A stretch of 64,000 nucleotides of DNA from Flagellimonas beolgyonensis (lineage in GTDB: Bacteria; Bacteroidota; Bacteroidia; Flavobacteriales; Flavobacteriaceae), in contig NZ_RZMY01000015.1 of the NCBI RefSeq assembly GCF_003992615.1, positions 1-64,000 of the forward strand. The letters are read 5' to 3'. The notes below the pieces were generated by a model. The model was not told the DNA's origin and did not search any database. It worked only from the letters and a program-made list of their open reading frames with translations. Positions within the stretch are counted from its first letter, which is position 1, and every line of letters begins with the position of its first letter. This document shows positions 7,760 through 16,719 of this stretch, piece after piece. The position numbers were made by a program, and so were the translations under genes.

Positions 7760-8761
7760 TCATTGCTTCACCAAAGCGGCAAACCCATCCGTAAAAAATT
7801 CCTGTGTGTTTCCGTTTTCATCCAAATAGATGATGTAGGCTTCCAATTCATCATGTTTATTGAGCACTTCCTTGGATGCATCCAAATCCATCGCCATGAA
7901 CGAGGTCGCAAAGGCATCGGCGACCGCACAAGTTTTTGCCACCACACTGGTCGCCATAATGGATGAATTTTTGGTATACCCCGTTTTGGGATTTATGGTA
8001 TGCACGTACTTTTCACCGGTTTCGGGATCTACCCTAAACTTTCGGTAATTTCCGGATGAGGCCATGGCCCTATCCTTCAAAGTGACAATACGTTTCAATT
8101 GACGGCCTGTCTCCACTTGGGGGTCATCGATACCTACAGTCCATTCGTTTCCGGAGATCCGATTAGTGCCCTTGGCCAGCACCTCACCACCCACTTCCAC
8201 CAGGTAGTTGGTTATTCCCTTTTGATCCAATAGGGCGCCCAATCGATCAATGGCATATCCTTTGGCCACCGCATTAAAATCGAATCGAATGGATGGACTG
8301 GTTCTGCTGATGGTATTATCAGCATTCATTTTAACCTTTTCCCACCCCACGTATTGCAATAGACTGTCAACCCTTAGGCTATCGAGCTCCAACTGTTCTC
8401 CTGGACCAAAGCCCCAAGCATTGGCCAAAACCCCCACAGTGGGGTCAAAATAGCCATTGGAAGCCTCATGCACCTTGGTGGAAACAGTAAACACTTCACG
8501 GAACATGTCATCCACCACAATGGTGGTATCCCCTTCATTGATCTTGGATATATCCGATGTTGGAATGTACGTGGACATGGATTGGTTCAATACCTGGAAC
8601 ACCGAATCGATTTCCTGTTGATAATCCAACGTCTCATCTGCAATATAGATGATGGAATAGGTAGTTCCGAGGGCATTGCCCCAATTTTGATTTTTAACCA
8701 AATCCCGGGGACCGCAGCCCAAAACCAAGACCAAAAACGCAATTGATACTATCTTTTTCAT
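7760..8761 (-). CDS. apbE: FAD:protein FMN transferase (ApbE lipoprotein)
   Basis: 333 residues. Transfers FMN from FAD to a threonine of target proteins outside the cytoplasmic membrane. The N-terminus MKKIVSIAFLVLVLGC is a lipoprotein signal with the lipidated Cys at 16. ApbE motifs follow: GTTYSIIY, RFDFNAVAKGYAIDRL, YLVEVGGEV and YVHTINPKTGY, and the Mg/FAD-binding ATSVVAKTCAVADAFAT region. It ends the run that begins with nqrA, and its obvious clients are NqrB and NqrC, which carry covalent FMN. Its ATG overlaps the stop of the upstream 120-aa gene by one base (TAATG), indicating translational coupling. Confidence 0.95.
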   Translation of the reverse strand: MKKIVSIAFLVLVLGCGPRDLVKNQNWGNALGTTYSIIYIADETLDYQQEIDSVFQVLNQSMSTYIPTSDISKINEGDTTIVVDDMFREVFTVSTKVHEASNGYFDPTVGVLANAWGFGPGEQLELDSLRVDSLLQYVGWEKVKMNADNTISRTSPSIRFDFNAVAKGYAIDRLGALLDQKGITNYLVEVGGEVLAKGTNRISGNEWTVGIDDPQVETGRQLKRIVTLKDRAMASSGNYRKFRVDPETGEKYVHTINPKTGYTKNSSIMATSVVAKTCAVADAFATSFMAMDLDASKEVLNKHDELEAYIIYLDENGNTQEFFTDGFAALVKQ

Positions 8762-9123
8762 TAGGAAATCTCTATTAATCCTTGATAATCCACGATATAT
8801 TCCTCATCCAAAAACACGGGTAATTTTTGATTGGCCGCATTGGACAATCCGACGCCTGCAAAAAAGGTACGTGCCTCGAACTTTTCGGCATGGTTCTTTA
8901 CTTTCTCCATCAATTCGATGTCAAACTCCCTTGGATCTTGAGGGAATTCGATATTGCGAACCACAATAAAATGCAATGTTTTTTCCTTCAAACATACGTA
9001 TTGCGGGTTTTTCTTGAGCTTGCTGTTGATGGCCATAAATTCAAAGCCATTCGCCTCCAGTTCCCGGCCCACGATGTTCATGGCCAAATTGTGCAGTTCC
9101 TGTTCCGTTAGTGGTCGTCCCAT
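8761..9123 (-). CDS. Uncharacterised 120-aa protein between nqrF and apbE
   Basis: 120 residues from the ATG at 9123. An upstream in-frame frame extends through a terminator hairpin and is unlikely to be translated. Soluble, no signal peptide, single cysteine, mixed alpha/beta composition (MGRPLTEQELHNLAMNIV, FEFMAINSKLKKNPQYVCL, FFAGVGLSNAANQ, EEYIVDYQGLIEIS). No domain recognised. Relatives in flavobacteria are sometimes labelled 'Na-translocating NADH-quinone reductase subunit F' by position only, and nothing here matches NqrF. It does not have the four-cysteine pattern expected of NqrM. Coupled to apbE (TAATG) and separated from nqrF by a terminator-like hairpin, so it could be an NQR assembly or flavinylation helper; that is inference from context. 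Confidence 0.8.
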   Translation of the reverse strand: MGRPLTEQELHNLAMNIVGRELEANGFEFMAINSKLKKNPQYVCLKEKTLHFIVVRNIEFPQDPREFDIELMEKVKNHAEKFEARTFFAGVGLSNAANQKLPVFLDEEYIVDYQGLIEIS

Positions 9124-9134
9124 AAAATTTGAAC

Positions 9135-9161
9135 AAAAAAACCGATGACTAGGCATCGGTT
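9135..9161 (-). terminator. Intrinsic terminator/attenuator after nqrF
   Basis: On the minus strand AACCGATG-cctagt-CATCGGTT is a perfect 8-bp stem followed by TTTTTTTG. It separates nqrABCDEF from the 120-aa gene and apbE. Confidence 0.8.
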
Positions 9162-9212
9162 GGTTGTTATGTGTACCTCTCGGCAATGCCCGAGGTGAAA
9201 AATCAATACAAA

Positions 9213-10523
9213 TTATCCTCCAAAGTCATCGAATCGGATATTCTCATCCGGAATACCAAAATCCTCACCCATTTTTTGAACCGCTTTGTTCATCAATGGG
9301 GGACCACAAAAATACAATTCGATATCTTCAGGGGTTTCGTGGTGGTTCAAATAGTTATCGATCACACAATTGTGGATGAACCCAACAAAACCGTCACCCT
9401 CTTTGTCATCAATGTCCTTTTTCACCTTCCAGTTGTCCTCTTCCAAAGGCTCAGACAATGCCATGAAGAATCGGAAGTTTGGAAACTCCTTCTCCAATTG
9501 CTTGAAGTGGTCGATGTAGAACAACTCCCTTTTGGAACGTCCACCGTACCAGTAGGTTACTTTTCGGTTGGTCTTCAAGGTTTTGAACAAGTGGTACAAA
9601 TGCGAACGCATCGGTGCCATACCTGCTCCACCACCCACATACAGCATTTCCGCTTCCGATTCGTTGATGAAGAATTCACCGAATGGACCGGAAATGGTCA
9701 CAGGATCCCCCTCTTTAAGGCTGAAAATGTAGGATGACGCCACACCTGGGTTCACATCCATCCATCCATTTTTAGATCGGTCCCATGGTGGTGTTGCAAT
9801 TCGTACGTTCAACATGATCTCACGCCCTTCTGCAGGGTAAGAGGCCATGGAATAGGCACGCTCCACGGTTTCTGGATTCTTCATCACCAACGGCCACAAA
9901 TTGAACTTGTCCCATTCCGCTTGGAATTTATCCGGCGTCTCATGCTCTTCTGGGTGTGCGGTAATATCTATGTCCGAATACTTGATTTCGCAAGGTGGAA
10001 TCTCGATTTGGATGTACCCACCGGCTTTGTAGTTCATGTCTTCAGGAATCTCCACCACAAACTCCTTAATGAAAGAAGCCACGTTGTAGTTACGCACCAC
10101 CTTGGCGTTCCATTTTTTGATACCGAACACCTCTTCGGGAATGGTGATCTCCATATCCTGCTTTACCTTCACCTGACAGGCCAAACGGGCTCCTTCTTCC
10201 AATTCCTTTTTGGAAAAGTGTGGTGTTTCGGTCGGTAGGGCCTCCCCACCTCCTGAAAGCACGTGACACTCGCATTGGATGCAGGTTCCACCTCCACCAC
10301 AGGCAGATGGTAAAAATATTTTTTGGTTACCCAAGGTCGACAACAAGGATCCTCCCGATGCCACCTCTACTTTTTTCTCACCGTTGATCGTAATGGTCAC
10401 CGGACCAGATGGGGATAGCTTTTCTTTGGTGAACAGCAATAGGGCCACCAACATCAACAATAGAACAAGAAATGCTACTACGGTAATTAAGATAGTACCT
10501 CCGGTACTTGCGGCTAATATCAT
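9213..10523 (-). CDS. nqrF: Na+-translocating NADH:quinone reductase subunit F
   Basis: 436 residues. NADH-oxidising entry subunit of the Na+ pump. One N-terminal membrane helix (about 9-31) is followed by a ferredoxin-type 2Fe-2S domain with Cys75, Cys81, Cys84 and Cys116 ([17 protein letters not shown]...RLACQV). A ferredoxin-reductase module follows, with the FAD motif RAYSMASYP and GPFGEFFI, and the NADH-binding [15 protein letters not shown] and [14 protein letters not shown] regions. Length and order are standard. Its start lies two bases after the nqrE stop, and it is followed by a terminator hairpin. Confidence 0.97.
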   Translation of the reverse strand: MILAASTGGTILITVVAFLVLLLMLVALLLFTKEKLSPSGPVTITINGEKKVEVASGGSLLSTLGNQKIFLPSACGGGGTCIQCECHVLSGGGEALPTETPHFSKKELEEGARLACQVKVKQDMEITIPEEVFGIKKWNAKVVRNYNVASFIKEFVVEIPEDMNYKAGGYIQIEIPPCEIKYSDIDITAHPEEHETPDKFQAEWDKFNLWPLVMKNPETVERAYSMASYPAEGREIMLNVRIATPPWDRSKNGWMDVNPGVASSYIFSLKEGDPVTISGPFGEFFINESEAEMLYVGGGAGMAPMRSHLYHLFKTLKTNRKVTYWYGGRSKRELFYIDHFKQLEKEFPNFRFFMALSEPLEEDNWKVKKDIDDKEGDGFVGFIHNCVIDNYLNHHETPEDIELYFCGPPLMNKAVQKMGEDFGIPDENIRFDDFGG

Positions 10524-10525
10524 CT

Positions 10526-11275
10526 TTATTTGTTTATGGCTTCGTTATAAGAGACTGCTTTTTCCTCGTCCTCAATCTCCTTCTTTATTTCCTTTTCCTT
10601 CTCAACCTTTTCGGTCTTCACAGTGGTTATGTTGGCATCCTCTGGTGGCTCATTGTCACCGGTCAACATACCTCCAAAACTTTGGAAACCGATTCCCATC
10701 AATCCAGTGATGATGAAGGTGATTCCCAAACCACGCAATGGCGCGGGCACATTGGAATATCTGATTTTCTCTCGAATGGCAGCAATGGCCAAAATGGCCA
10801 AGAACCAACCAATTCCAGAGCTAATACCGTAATTGAAAGCTAGACCGATATTGGGAATCTCACGGGTCTGCATAAATAGCGACCCACCCAAAATGGCACA
10901 GTTTACAGCAATCAAGGGCAAAAAGATACCCAATGAGTTATATAGGGATGGGGAAAACTTCTCTACCACTATCTCTACCAATTGCACCATGGTTGCAATG
11001 GTTGCAATAAACAGAATGAACGAAAGGAACCCAAGGTCATAATCGGCATACTCTGGGCCTAACCAAACCAAGGCACCGTCTTGCAACAGGTATTTGTCCA
11101 ACAACCAGTTCAAAGGAACGGTAACCCCCAATACGAAGATTACGGCAGCCCCCAGTCCGACGGCGGTGGAAACTTTTTTGGATACGGCCAAATAGGAACA
11201 CATCCCCAAAAAGACCGCAAACACCATATTGTCTACGAAGATCGACTTAAAAAACAGTTCTAAATGCTCTAACAT
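10526..11275 (-). CDS. nqrE: Na+-translocating NADH:quinone reductase subunit E
   Basis: 249 residues. Six-helix membrane subunit. With NqrD it forms the membrane-embedded Fe-S site: Cys26 ([10 protein letters not shown]) and Cys126 ([13 protein letters not shown]) are present. The protein is about 50 residues longer than the ~198-aa Vibrio form. The extra part begins after the last helix and is hydrophilic and highly charged ([16 protein letters not shown], then [15 protein letters not shown]); it probably hangs in the cytoplasm. It lies in the nqrA-F operon, 11 bp after nqrD. Confidence 0.96.
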   Translation of the reverse strand: MLEHLELFFKSIFVDNMVFAVFLGMCSYLAVSKKVSTAVGLGAAVIFVLGVTVPLNWLLDKYLLQDGALVWLGPEYADYDLGFLSFILFIATIATMVQLVEIVVEKFSPSLYNSLGIFLPLIAVNCAILGGSLFMQTREIPNIGLAFNYGISSGIGWFLAILAIAAIREKIRYSNVPAPLRGLGITFIITGLMGIGFQSFGGMLTGDNEPPEDANITTVKTEKVEKEKEIKKEIEDEEKAVSYNEAINK

Positions 11276-11286
11276 ATTGCCTCAGT

Positions 11287-11934
11287 TTATGCTTCTTCAA
11301 TTAATACCCTATTTCTGGAGCGTTGTACCCAAATAATGATGCCCACAACAATCAATGCTGCTGGTGGAATAATCATGAACCCGTTGTTTTCATATCCCAG
11401 GGAATACAAACCGGTCTTGGTAACGGGATCACCCAATACCTTGAAACCGAACAGGGTTCCTGAACCCAACAATTCCCTGAAGAATCCAACAATGACCAAA
11501 ATGATACCATATCCCAATGCATTCCCGATACCATCGAAAAATGCTTTTTTGGGACCGTTACCCAGGGCAAATGCCTCAAAACGTCCCATGATGATACAGT
11601 TGGTGATGATCAATCCCACGAAAACCGATAGGGTCTTGCTCAACTCGTAGGCAAATGCCTTCAACACCTGATCCACGATGATTACCAAAGCGGCCACTAC
11701 CACCAATTGTACGATGATTCGGATTTTGGATGGGATGATGTTACGTAGCAAAGAAATAACCACGTTACCCACACTTAGTACGAACAATACTGAAAGGGCC
11801 ATTACCACAGATGCCTTTAGCTCTGCAGTGATCGCTAAGGCAGAACAGATACCCAATACCTGAATGGTGATGGGGTTGTTGTCCGCCAAAGGGTCCAATA
11901 TCAGTTTGGAATCCTTTTTGTTTAGTAGTGCCAT
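11287..11934 (-). CDS. nqrD: Na+-translocating NADH:quinone reductase subunit D
   Basis: 215 residues, six predicted membrane helices, homologous to and inverted relative to NqrE. The two cysteines that ligate the shared intramembrane iron centre are visible at Cys30 (VLGICSALAITAE) and Cys113 (LIITNCIIMGRFEAFA). The gene starts one base after the nqrC stop. Standard length. Confidence 0.97.
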   Translation of the reverse strand: MALLNKKDSKLILDPLADNNPITIQVLGICSALAITAELKASVVMALSVLFVLSVGNVVISLLRNIIPSKIRIIVQLVVVAALVIIVDQVLKAFAYELSKTLSVFVGLIITNCIIMGRFEAFALGNGPKKAFFDGIGNALGYGIILVIVGFFRELLGSGTLFGFKVLGDPVTKTGLYSLGYENNGFMIIPPAALIVVGIIIWVQRSRNRVLIEEA

Positions 11935-11935
11935 A

Positions 11936-12685
11936 TTAATTTTTTCTTATGGTTTGTAAATACGGTTTGTACAACTTGACGCTTTCCTTGATCATGGCAG
12001 ACACCCCATTTCCTGTAATGGTTGCCCCTGCCAAGGCATCAACTTCATTATCTTCCTTGTCGTTGTTCAACGGATCGTTGTTTCCTTTGGCCACGGAGAT
12101 ACCCACATAATTGTTGCCATCCATAATGGATTCCCCTTTAAAGTCGTCCATAAAGAAGCGTTGCTTGATGTTGGCCCCTAGACCTGGCGTTTCACCCCTG
12201 TGATCAAAATATACCCCTTGTACCACCATTTGGTCGTCCAAAGAGATGTAGCCCCAGATGGCATCCCACAATCCTTTTCCGAACATGGGGATAATATAAA
12301 AGGTCTTTCCATCCTTCTCACCGATCAACAATGGAAGTTCGGCGTCTTCTCCACTTTTGGCCTTGGCCAATGCTTTTTGCACATCGATCAAATAGGCGTT
12401 GTCCTTTTCGGTGGCCGTGGAACCCGTTACTACCATTTGTTTGGTAATGTACTGGGAGAACTCGCCTTCCACTTGGGTGGTTGGAATGAAGGTTACATCA
12501 CCTTCGCCCGTATTTTCGTCCACACCCATTGCATAAAGGATGTTCTGTTGCTTTTCGAAGCGTTCGTTTTCCACAATCTTTGGTTTGAGTCCCGATGCCA
12601 CAAAGGCCAACAAGGAACCCACCACAATCACCATTAGGACTGCAAAGATTACGGTATAGCTATTTTTCTCTGTATTGATTGCCAT
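11936..12685 (-). CDS. nqrC: Na+-translocating NADH:quinone reductase subunit C
   Basis: 249 residues. One N-terminal membrane helix (about 9-32) and a periplasmic FMN-binding domain. The covalent FMN attachment motif is DALAGATITGNGV, where Thr222 of the G-A-T triplet should be esterified to FMN by ApbE, encoded at the end of the same gene run. The flanking regions ETPGLGANI and LWDAIWGYI are typical of the FMN-binding domain. Lies between nqrB (5-bp gap) and nqrD (1-bp gap). Confidence 0.97.
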   Translation of the reverse strand: MAINTEKNSYTVIFAVLMVIVVGSLLAFVASGLKPKIVENERFEKQQNILYAMGVDENTGEGDVTFIPTTQVEGEFSQYITKQMVVTGSTATEKDNAYLIDVQKALAKAKSGEDAELPLLIGEKDGKTFYIIPMFGKGLWDAIWGYISLDDQMVVQGVYFDHRGETPGLGANIKQRFFMDDFKGESIMDGNNYVGISVAKGNNDPLNNDKEDNEVDALAGATITGNGVSAMIKESVKLYKPYLQTIRKN

Positions 12686-12690
12686 AATTA

Positions 12691-13941
12691 CTAAGCTGTT
12701 TCCGTTTTTAATGAATCAACCTCATCCGAAGCTTTGGGATAAATAGTGGCTGTCTTCAATCGTTTCAATCTCTTTTTGATATTGCCACGCACCACGTAGT
12801 GATCGATGGTCGGTGCAAATACGTTCATCAACAAAATGGCCAAGAAAACGCCTTCGGGATAACCTGGGTTGAACACCCTGATCATTACGGAAAGGAATCC
12901 GATCAAGAAACCGTAGATCCATTTTCCTTTGTTGGTCTGTGAACCTGTAACCGGATCGGTGGCCATAAATACAATACCAAAGGCCAAACCACCCACCAAC
13001 AGATGCTGCCAGTAAGGAAAGCTCATCAAGGTATGGAACTTGCTATATTCGGGAAGCCAACCAGCATCCACAATGCCATTGAAGATCAATCCCATCGCCA
13101 TGGAACCGATTACGGCACTTACCATAATTCGCCAAGAAGCGATTTTGGAGAATATCAGGAACAATCCGCCCAACAAAATCAAAAAGGTTGATGTTTCCCC
13201 CACTGAACCTGGAATAAACCCATAGAACATATCGGAAAGGGAATAGCTATAATCGGAGCCTTGTGCCAAGGACCCCAAAATGGTTTCCCCAGAAATGGCA
13301 TCTGCCGTTCCCGCACGCTCCACTGCGCCGTGTACCCAAACCTTATCGCCACTCATCCAAGTCGGGTACGCGAAGAACAAGAAGGCACGTATGGTCAATG
13401 CTGGGTTCAAAATGTTCATCCCGGTACCACCGAATACTTCCTTGCCGATCACCACACCAAAGGCTACGGCAATGGCCAACATCCAAAGCGGGGTATCCAC
13501 AGGTACGATCAATGGCACCAACATACCGGTTACCAGGTACCCTTCCTCTACTTCGTGACCTTTGATCACTGCAAACAGGAACTCGATACCCAAACCAATA
13601 CCATAGGAAACAATGACCAAAGGCAATACGGTAGTAATCCCGATCAAAAAGTTATCCCAGGTCAAGAAATCGTTGACCAGTGAAAAGTTTTCAGGAAAAC
13701 CATTGATGGCTGAATAATGTTGGTACCCTGCGTTGAACATTCCGAACAACAAACAGGGAATCAAGGCCATAATGACCGTGTTCATGGTACGCTTCAAATC
13801 GTCGGCTCCACGCACATGTGCACCTGAGTGGGTCGTTTCGTTCGGCGTATATAAAAAGGTATGCAGTGCATTGAAGGCAGGAGCCATCTTTTTGCCCTGA
13901 TACTTAAGTTTTAACTGATGTAATTTATCTTTCATGCCCAT
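12691..13941 (-). CDS. nqrB: Na+-translocating NADH:quinone reductase subunit B
   Basis: 416 residues. Largest membrane subunit, with about ten helices; binds riboflavin and covalent FMN and takes part in Na+ translocation. Conserved parts include GKEVFGGTGMNILNPALTIR and FMATDPVTGSQTNKGKWIYG. The covalent FMN site usually reads S-G-A-T; here it is DAISGETIL, with the acceptor threonine at residue 220 kept but the preceding alanine replaced by glutamate. The codon is clear in the sequence. The gene starts one base after the nqrA stop. Confidence 0.96.
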   Translation of the reverse strand: MGMKDKLHQLKLKYQGKKMAPAFNALHTFLYTPNETTHSGAHVRGADDLKRTMNTVIMALIPCLLFGMFNAGYQHYSAINGFPENFSLVNDFLTWDNFLIGITTVLPLVIVSYGIGLGIEFLFAVIKGHEVEEGYLVTGMLVPLIVPVDTPLWMLAIAVAFGVVIGKEVFGGTGMNILNPALTIRAFLFFAYPTWMSGDKVWVHGAVERAGTADAISGETILGSLAQGSDYSYSLSDMFYGFIPGSVGETSTFLILLGGLFLIFSKIASWRIMVSAVIGSMAMGLIFNGIVDAGWLPEYSKFHTLMSFPYWQHLLVGGLAFGIVFMATDPVTGSQTNKGKWIYGFLIGFLSVMIRVFNPGYPEGVFLAILLMNVFAPTIDHYVVRGNIKKRLKRLKTATIYPKASDEVDSLKTETA

Positions 13942-13942
13942 A

Positions 13943-15295
13943 TTATCCTAGTTCTTTTTGCAACAAATCCAATCCTTCCCTGATAATTTGTTGGTGTGGT
14001 TGTTTAGATATGCATATGAATTCTGTCAATGAGAAATCCTCTGGAGCCACCTCATAAAGGCCCAATTGCTCCATTTCATCCAAATCTTTTACCATACAGG
14101 CCTTAAGCAGCTGTAATGGGTAGATGTCCATCGGAAATACTTCCTCATACTGGCCCGTTACCACAAAAGCACGGTGTTCCCCATTGGTATTGGTGTCCAA
14201 ATCGTATTTTTTATTGGGCTGCAACCAAGAAAAGGTCAATGCCCTGGTATTGGATATCTTATTGAAGACAGGCTTGTTCCATCCAAAGAATTCGTAATCG
14301 TTCCCTTCTGGAATGGCGGTCACTGTATTGTTATAGAAGCCCAAATGTCCTTCCGTGTGGGTTTTGGTACCGGTAAGCACATCCCCATTGATCAATCGGA
14401 ACCTTTCCTCGTTCACACCGCTGGCATATAGGAAAGTAGCGATTTCCGCTCCTATTTTGGTGGTATAGTATTTGGGTGCCTTGATTACCGACCCAGCCAA
14501 AGCTACGGTTCGTTCTGCATTGAATTTCCCGGTCATCAACAACTCACCCAAAATCACCATATCTTGGGGAGAAATGGTCCAAACGGTTTCACCCTTGTTC
14601 ACCGGGTCGATCATATTGATCTGCGTACCCACCAAACCAGCTGGGTGCGGTCCGGAAATTTTGTGCAATTCGATGCCCTTAAGATCTGCAAATGCAGATC
14701 GACTATTTTTTCCAATGGAAACATGGATCTTTCCAGGTGTCATTTTTGACAAAGCCGTGATGGCCACCTGCAATTCCTGCTCCTTGCCTTTCAACACATA
14801 ATCGGCATCTGCTGCCAAGGGCGCAGTGGTGTATGCGGAAACAAAAATTGCTTTTGGTGTTGCCTCTGGATTGGCGATTACGTCGTACGGACGTTGTTTG
14901 ATGAATGGCCAACCCCCGCATTGCAACAGGTAGTTTTTAATGGCCGCCCCATCCGCCGTGTCCAAATCGGGCACTTTGTTGATTACGTAATCCTGTGTTT
15001 TGTCGGCAAGAATCTTTAGGCTCAAAATCCTTCTTCTTGCTCCCCTTACAATTTCCACCAATTCACCGCTCACAGGGGACACGAAGTGCATTTCTTCGTA
15101 GTTTTTGTTGTAGAAGAGGGGTTCGCCCGCTTTTACTTCTTCCCCTTGTTTTACCAACATTTTTGGAGTGATTCCGTGGAAATCATCTAGGTTTAGGGCA
15201 TATACGTTACTAGTAACGGCTTTGGAGGTAGTCTGCTCTGCTGCCCCGACGAGGTTGATATTCAACCCCTTTCTAATCCGGATGTCTTTAGACAT
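13943..15295 (-). CDS. nqrA: Na+-translocating NADH:quinone reductase subunit A
   Basis: 450 residues. Peripheral cytoplasmic subunit without membrane helices. N-terminal barrel-sandwich part (KGLNINLVGAAEQ, KMLVKQGEEVKAGEPLFYN, FVSPVSGELVEIVRGARRR), followed by the quinone-associated RnfC/SLBB-like region (HPAGLVGTQINMIDPV, GVNEERFRLINGDVLTG). First gene of the nqr operon; a TAAATTTG promoter box lies 35 bp upstream. Divergent from the T9SS plug gene. Confidence 0.96.
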   Translation of the reverse strand: MSKDIRIRKGLNINLVGAAEQTTSKAVTSNVYALNLDDFHGITPKMLVKQGEEVKAGEPLFYNKNYEEMHFVSPVSGELVEIVRGARRRILSLKILADKTQDYVINKVPDLDTADGAAIKNYLLQCGGWPFIKQRPYDVIANPEATPKAIFVSAYTTAPLAADADYVLKGKEQELQVAITALSKMTPGKIHVSIGKNSRSAFADLKGIELHKISGPHPAGLVGTQINMIDPVNKGETVWTISPQDMVILGELLMTGKFNAERTVALAGSVIKAPKYYTTKIGAEIATFLYASGVNEERFRLINGDVLTGTKTHTEGHLGFYNNTVTAIPEGNDYEFFGWNKPVFNKISNTRALTFSWLQPNKKYDLDTNTNGEHRAFVVTGQYEEVFPMDIYPLQLLKACMVKDLDEMEQLGLYEVAPEDFSLTEFICISKQPHQQIIREGLDLLQKELG

Positions 15296-15329
15296 ATTGT
15301 TGTAGACCTTTTGTTATCAAAATCGCTCG

Positions 15330-15337
15330 CAAATTTA
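15330..15337 (-). promoter_or_regulatory. -7 promoter box of the nqr operon (TAAATTTG)
   Basis: Exact TAnnTTTG match on the minus strand, followed by C, about 35 bp before the nqrA ATG. No clear -33 TTG at the usual distance. Confidence 0.55.
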
Positions 15338-15437
15338 GTACTTAAAGGATTGTTTTCATAATTATTATCCATAAAATTGGGATTATATCGAGGTAAATTC
15401 ACTAGGCACACTTTTTGTTTACCTTTACCCAAAATAA

Positions 15438-16691
15438 ATGCCCCAAATGCGTTATTTGATCAAACAATTTTTACTCTTTTGCTGCACTTCAGTGGCGCTG
15501 GCCCAGGTGCAAGAGGAAGTAAATCCACCGGAAAACATCAAAACGATCAATTTTCGGGGGCCTACAGAAGATCAGTTTCCCGTTATACAATTGGGTGAAA
15601 CCATTACTTTGGAGTTTGATGACCTTTTGGCCAACGAACAGGACTATTATTACAAAATCGCTCACTTTGATTACGATTGGACACCTTCCCAATTATTGAA
15701 ATCGCAGTTTTTGGACGGCGTGGACAACCAACGGATCATTGATTACGAGAACAGCTATACCACCCTACAGCCCTATTCCAACTATCGCCTTACCATTCCC
15801 AACGAAAATGTTCGATTAAAGGTGAGTGGCAACTACGCCCTGGAAATCTATAACAGTTATGGGGACCTGCAGTTTTCCCGACGTTTTGTGGTCTATCAGG
15901 ATAGAGTGGTGGTTCGGGGATTGATCAAACGTTCCCGGGATTTCAACTATCTGAACGAAAAACAAGTGGTACAGTTCACCATAAACACCGCTCGTTTTCC
16001 CGTAATTAACCCGAAGCAAGAGATCAAGGTGGCCATCCTTCAAAATCATTTTTGGCCCACGGCCTTGTTCAACATCAAGCCACAATTTACCATTGGCACC
16101 GAATTGGTCTATAAATATGATCAAGAAACCAGCTTTTTTGGCGGCAACGAATATTTGAATTTTGACACCAAGGACCTTCGCTCGCCGACCTTCGCCATAT
16201 CGCGGGTTGAATTTGGCCCAGTGTACAACCACTATTTGTTCACCAACGAATATCGGTTCGACAAGCCCTACACCTATTTCCCCGACATCAATGGTGATTT
16301 TGTGATTCGCACCATGCAAGGTGATGATGTTTCAAGGGAAGCCGAATATTCCCGTGTGCATTTTAGCCTGCCCTACTCCAACGTCATTGGACTTGGCCAG
16401 GTCTACGTTACCGGCAAGTTCAACAATTATGCCCTTACCGATGAAAACAGAATGACCTTTAATGAGGAAACCGGAAAGTTTGAAGTTTCCCTCCTCATGA
16501 AACAGGGCTTTTACAATTATAAATATGTTATGGAACACGGCGATGGCACCGTAGAACCCAATTTAGTGAGCGGCAATTTCCATTTTACAGAGAATAACTA
16601 CCTGATCCTGGTTTACTATCGCAATTTTGGCGACATGTATGATAGTATTATAGGTATTGGCTCGACCAATTCCAGAACAATCAGTAATTGA
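15438..16691 (+). CDS. Type IX secretion system plug protein (DUF5103 family)
   Basis: 417 residues; an ATG at 15447 (MRYLIKQF) is an equally good start. Signal peptide ending near ALAQV. The mature protein matches the DUF5103 family, now known as the T9SS plug: the N-terminal domain opens with IKTINFRGPTEDQFPVIQLGE and contains AHFDYDWTPSQLLKSQFLDG, and the C-terminal domain has VYVTGKFNNYALTDENRM and NYLILVYYRNFGDMYD. In Flavobacterium johnsoniae, Plug seals the periplasmic side of the SprA translocon when no substrate is engaged. None of the core por/gld genes is adjacent. A TACCTTTA near-consensus -7 box lies at 15419-15426. Confidence 0.88.
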   Translation: MPQMRYLIKQFLLFCCTSVALAQVQEEVNPPENIKTINFRGPTEDQFPVIQLGETITLEFDDLLANEQDYYYKIAHFDYDWTPSQLLKSQFLDGVDNQRIIDYENSYTTLQPYSNYRLTIPNENVRLKVSGNYALEIYNSYGDLQFSRRFVVYQDRVVVRGLIKRSRDFNYLNEKQVVQFTINTARFPVINPKQEIKVAILQNHFWPTALFNIKPQFTIGTELVYKYDQETSFFGGNEYLNFDTKDLRSPTFAISRVEFGPVYNHYLFTNEYRFDKPYTYFPDINGDFVIRTMQGDDVSREAEYSRVHFSLPYSNVIGLGQVYVTGKFNNYALTDENRMTFNEETGKFEVSLLMKQGFYNYKYVMEHGDGTVEPNLVSGNFHFTENNYLILVYYRNFGDMYDSIIGIGSTNSRTISN

Positions 16692-16719
16692 TTATATTTA
16701 GCTACAAAACCAACCAATC

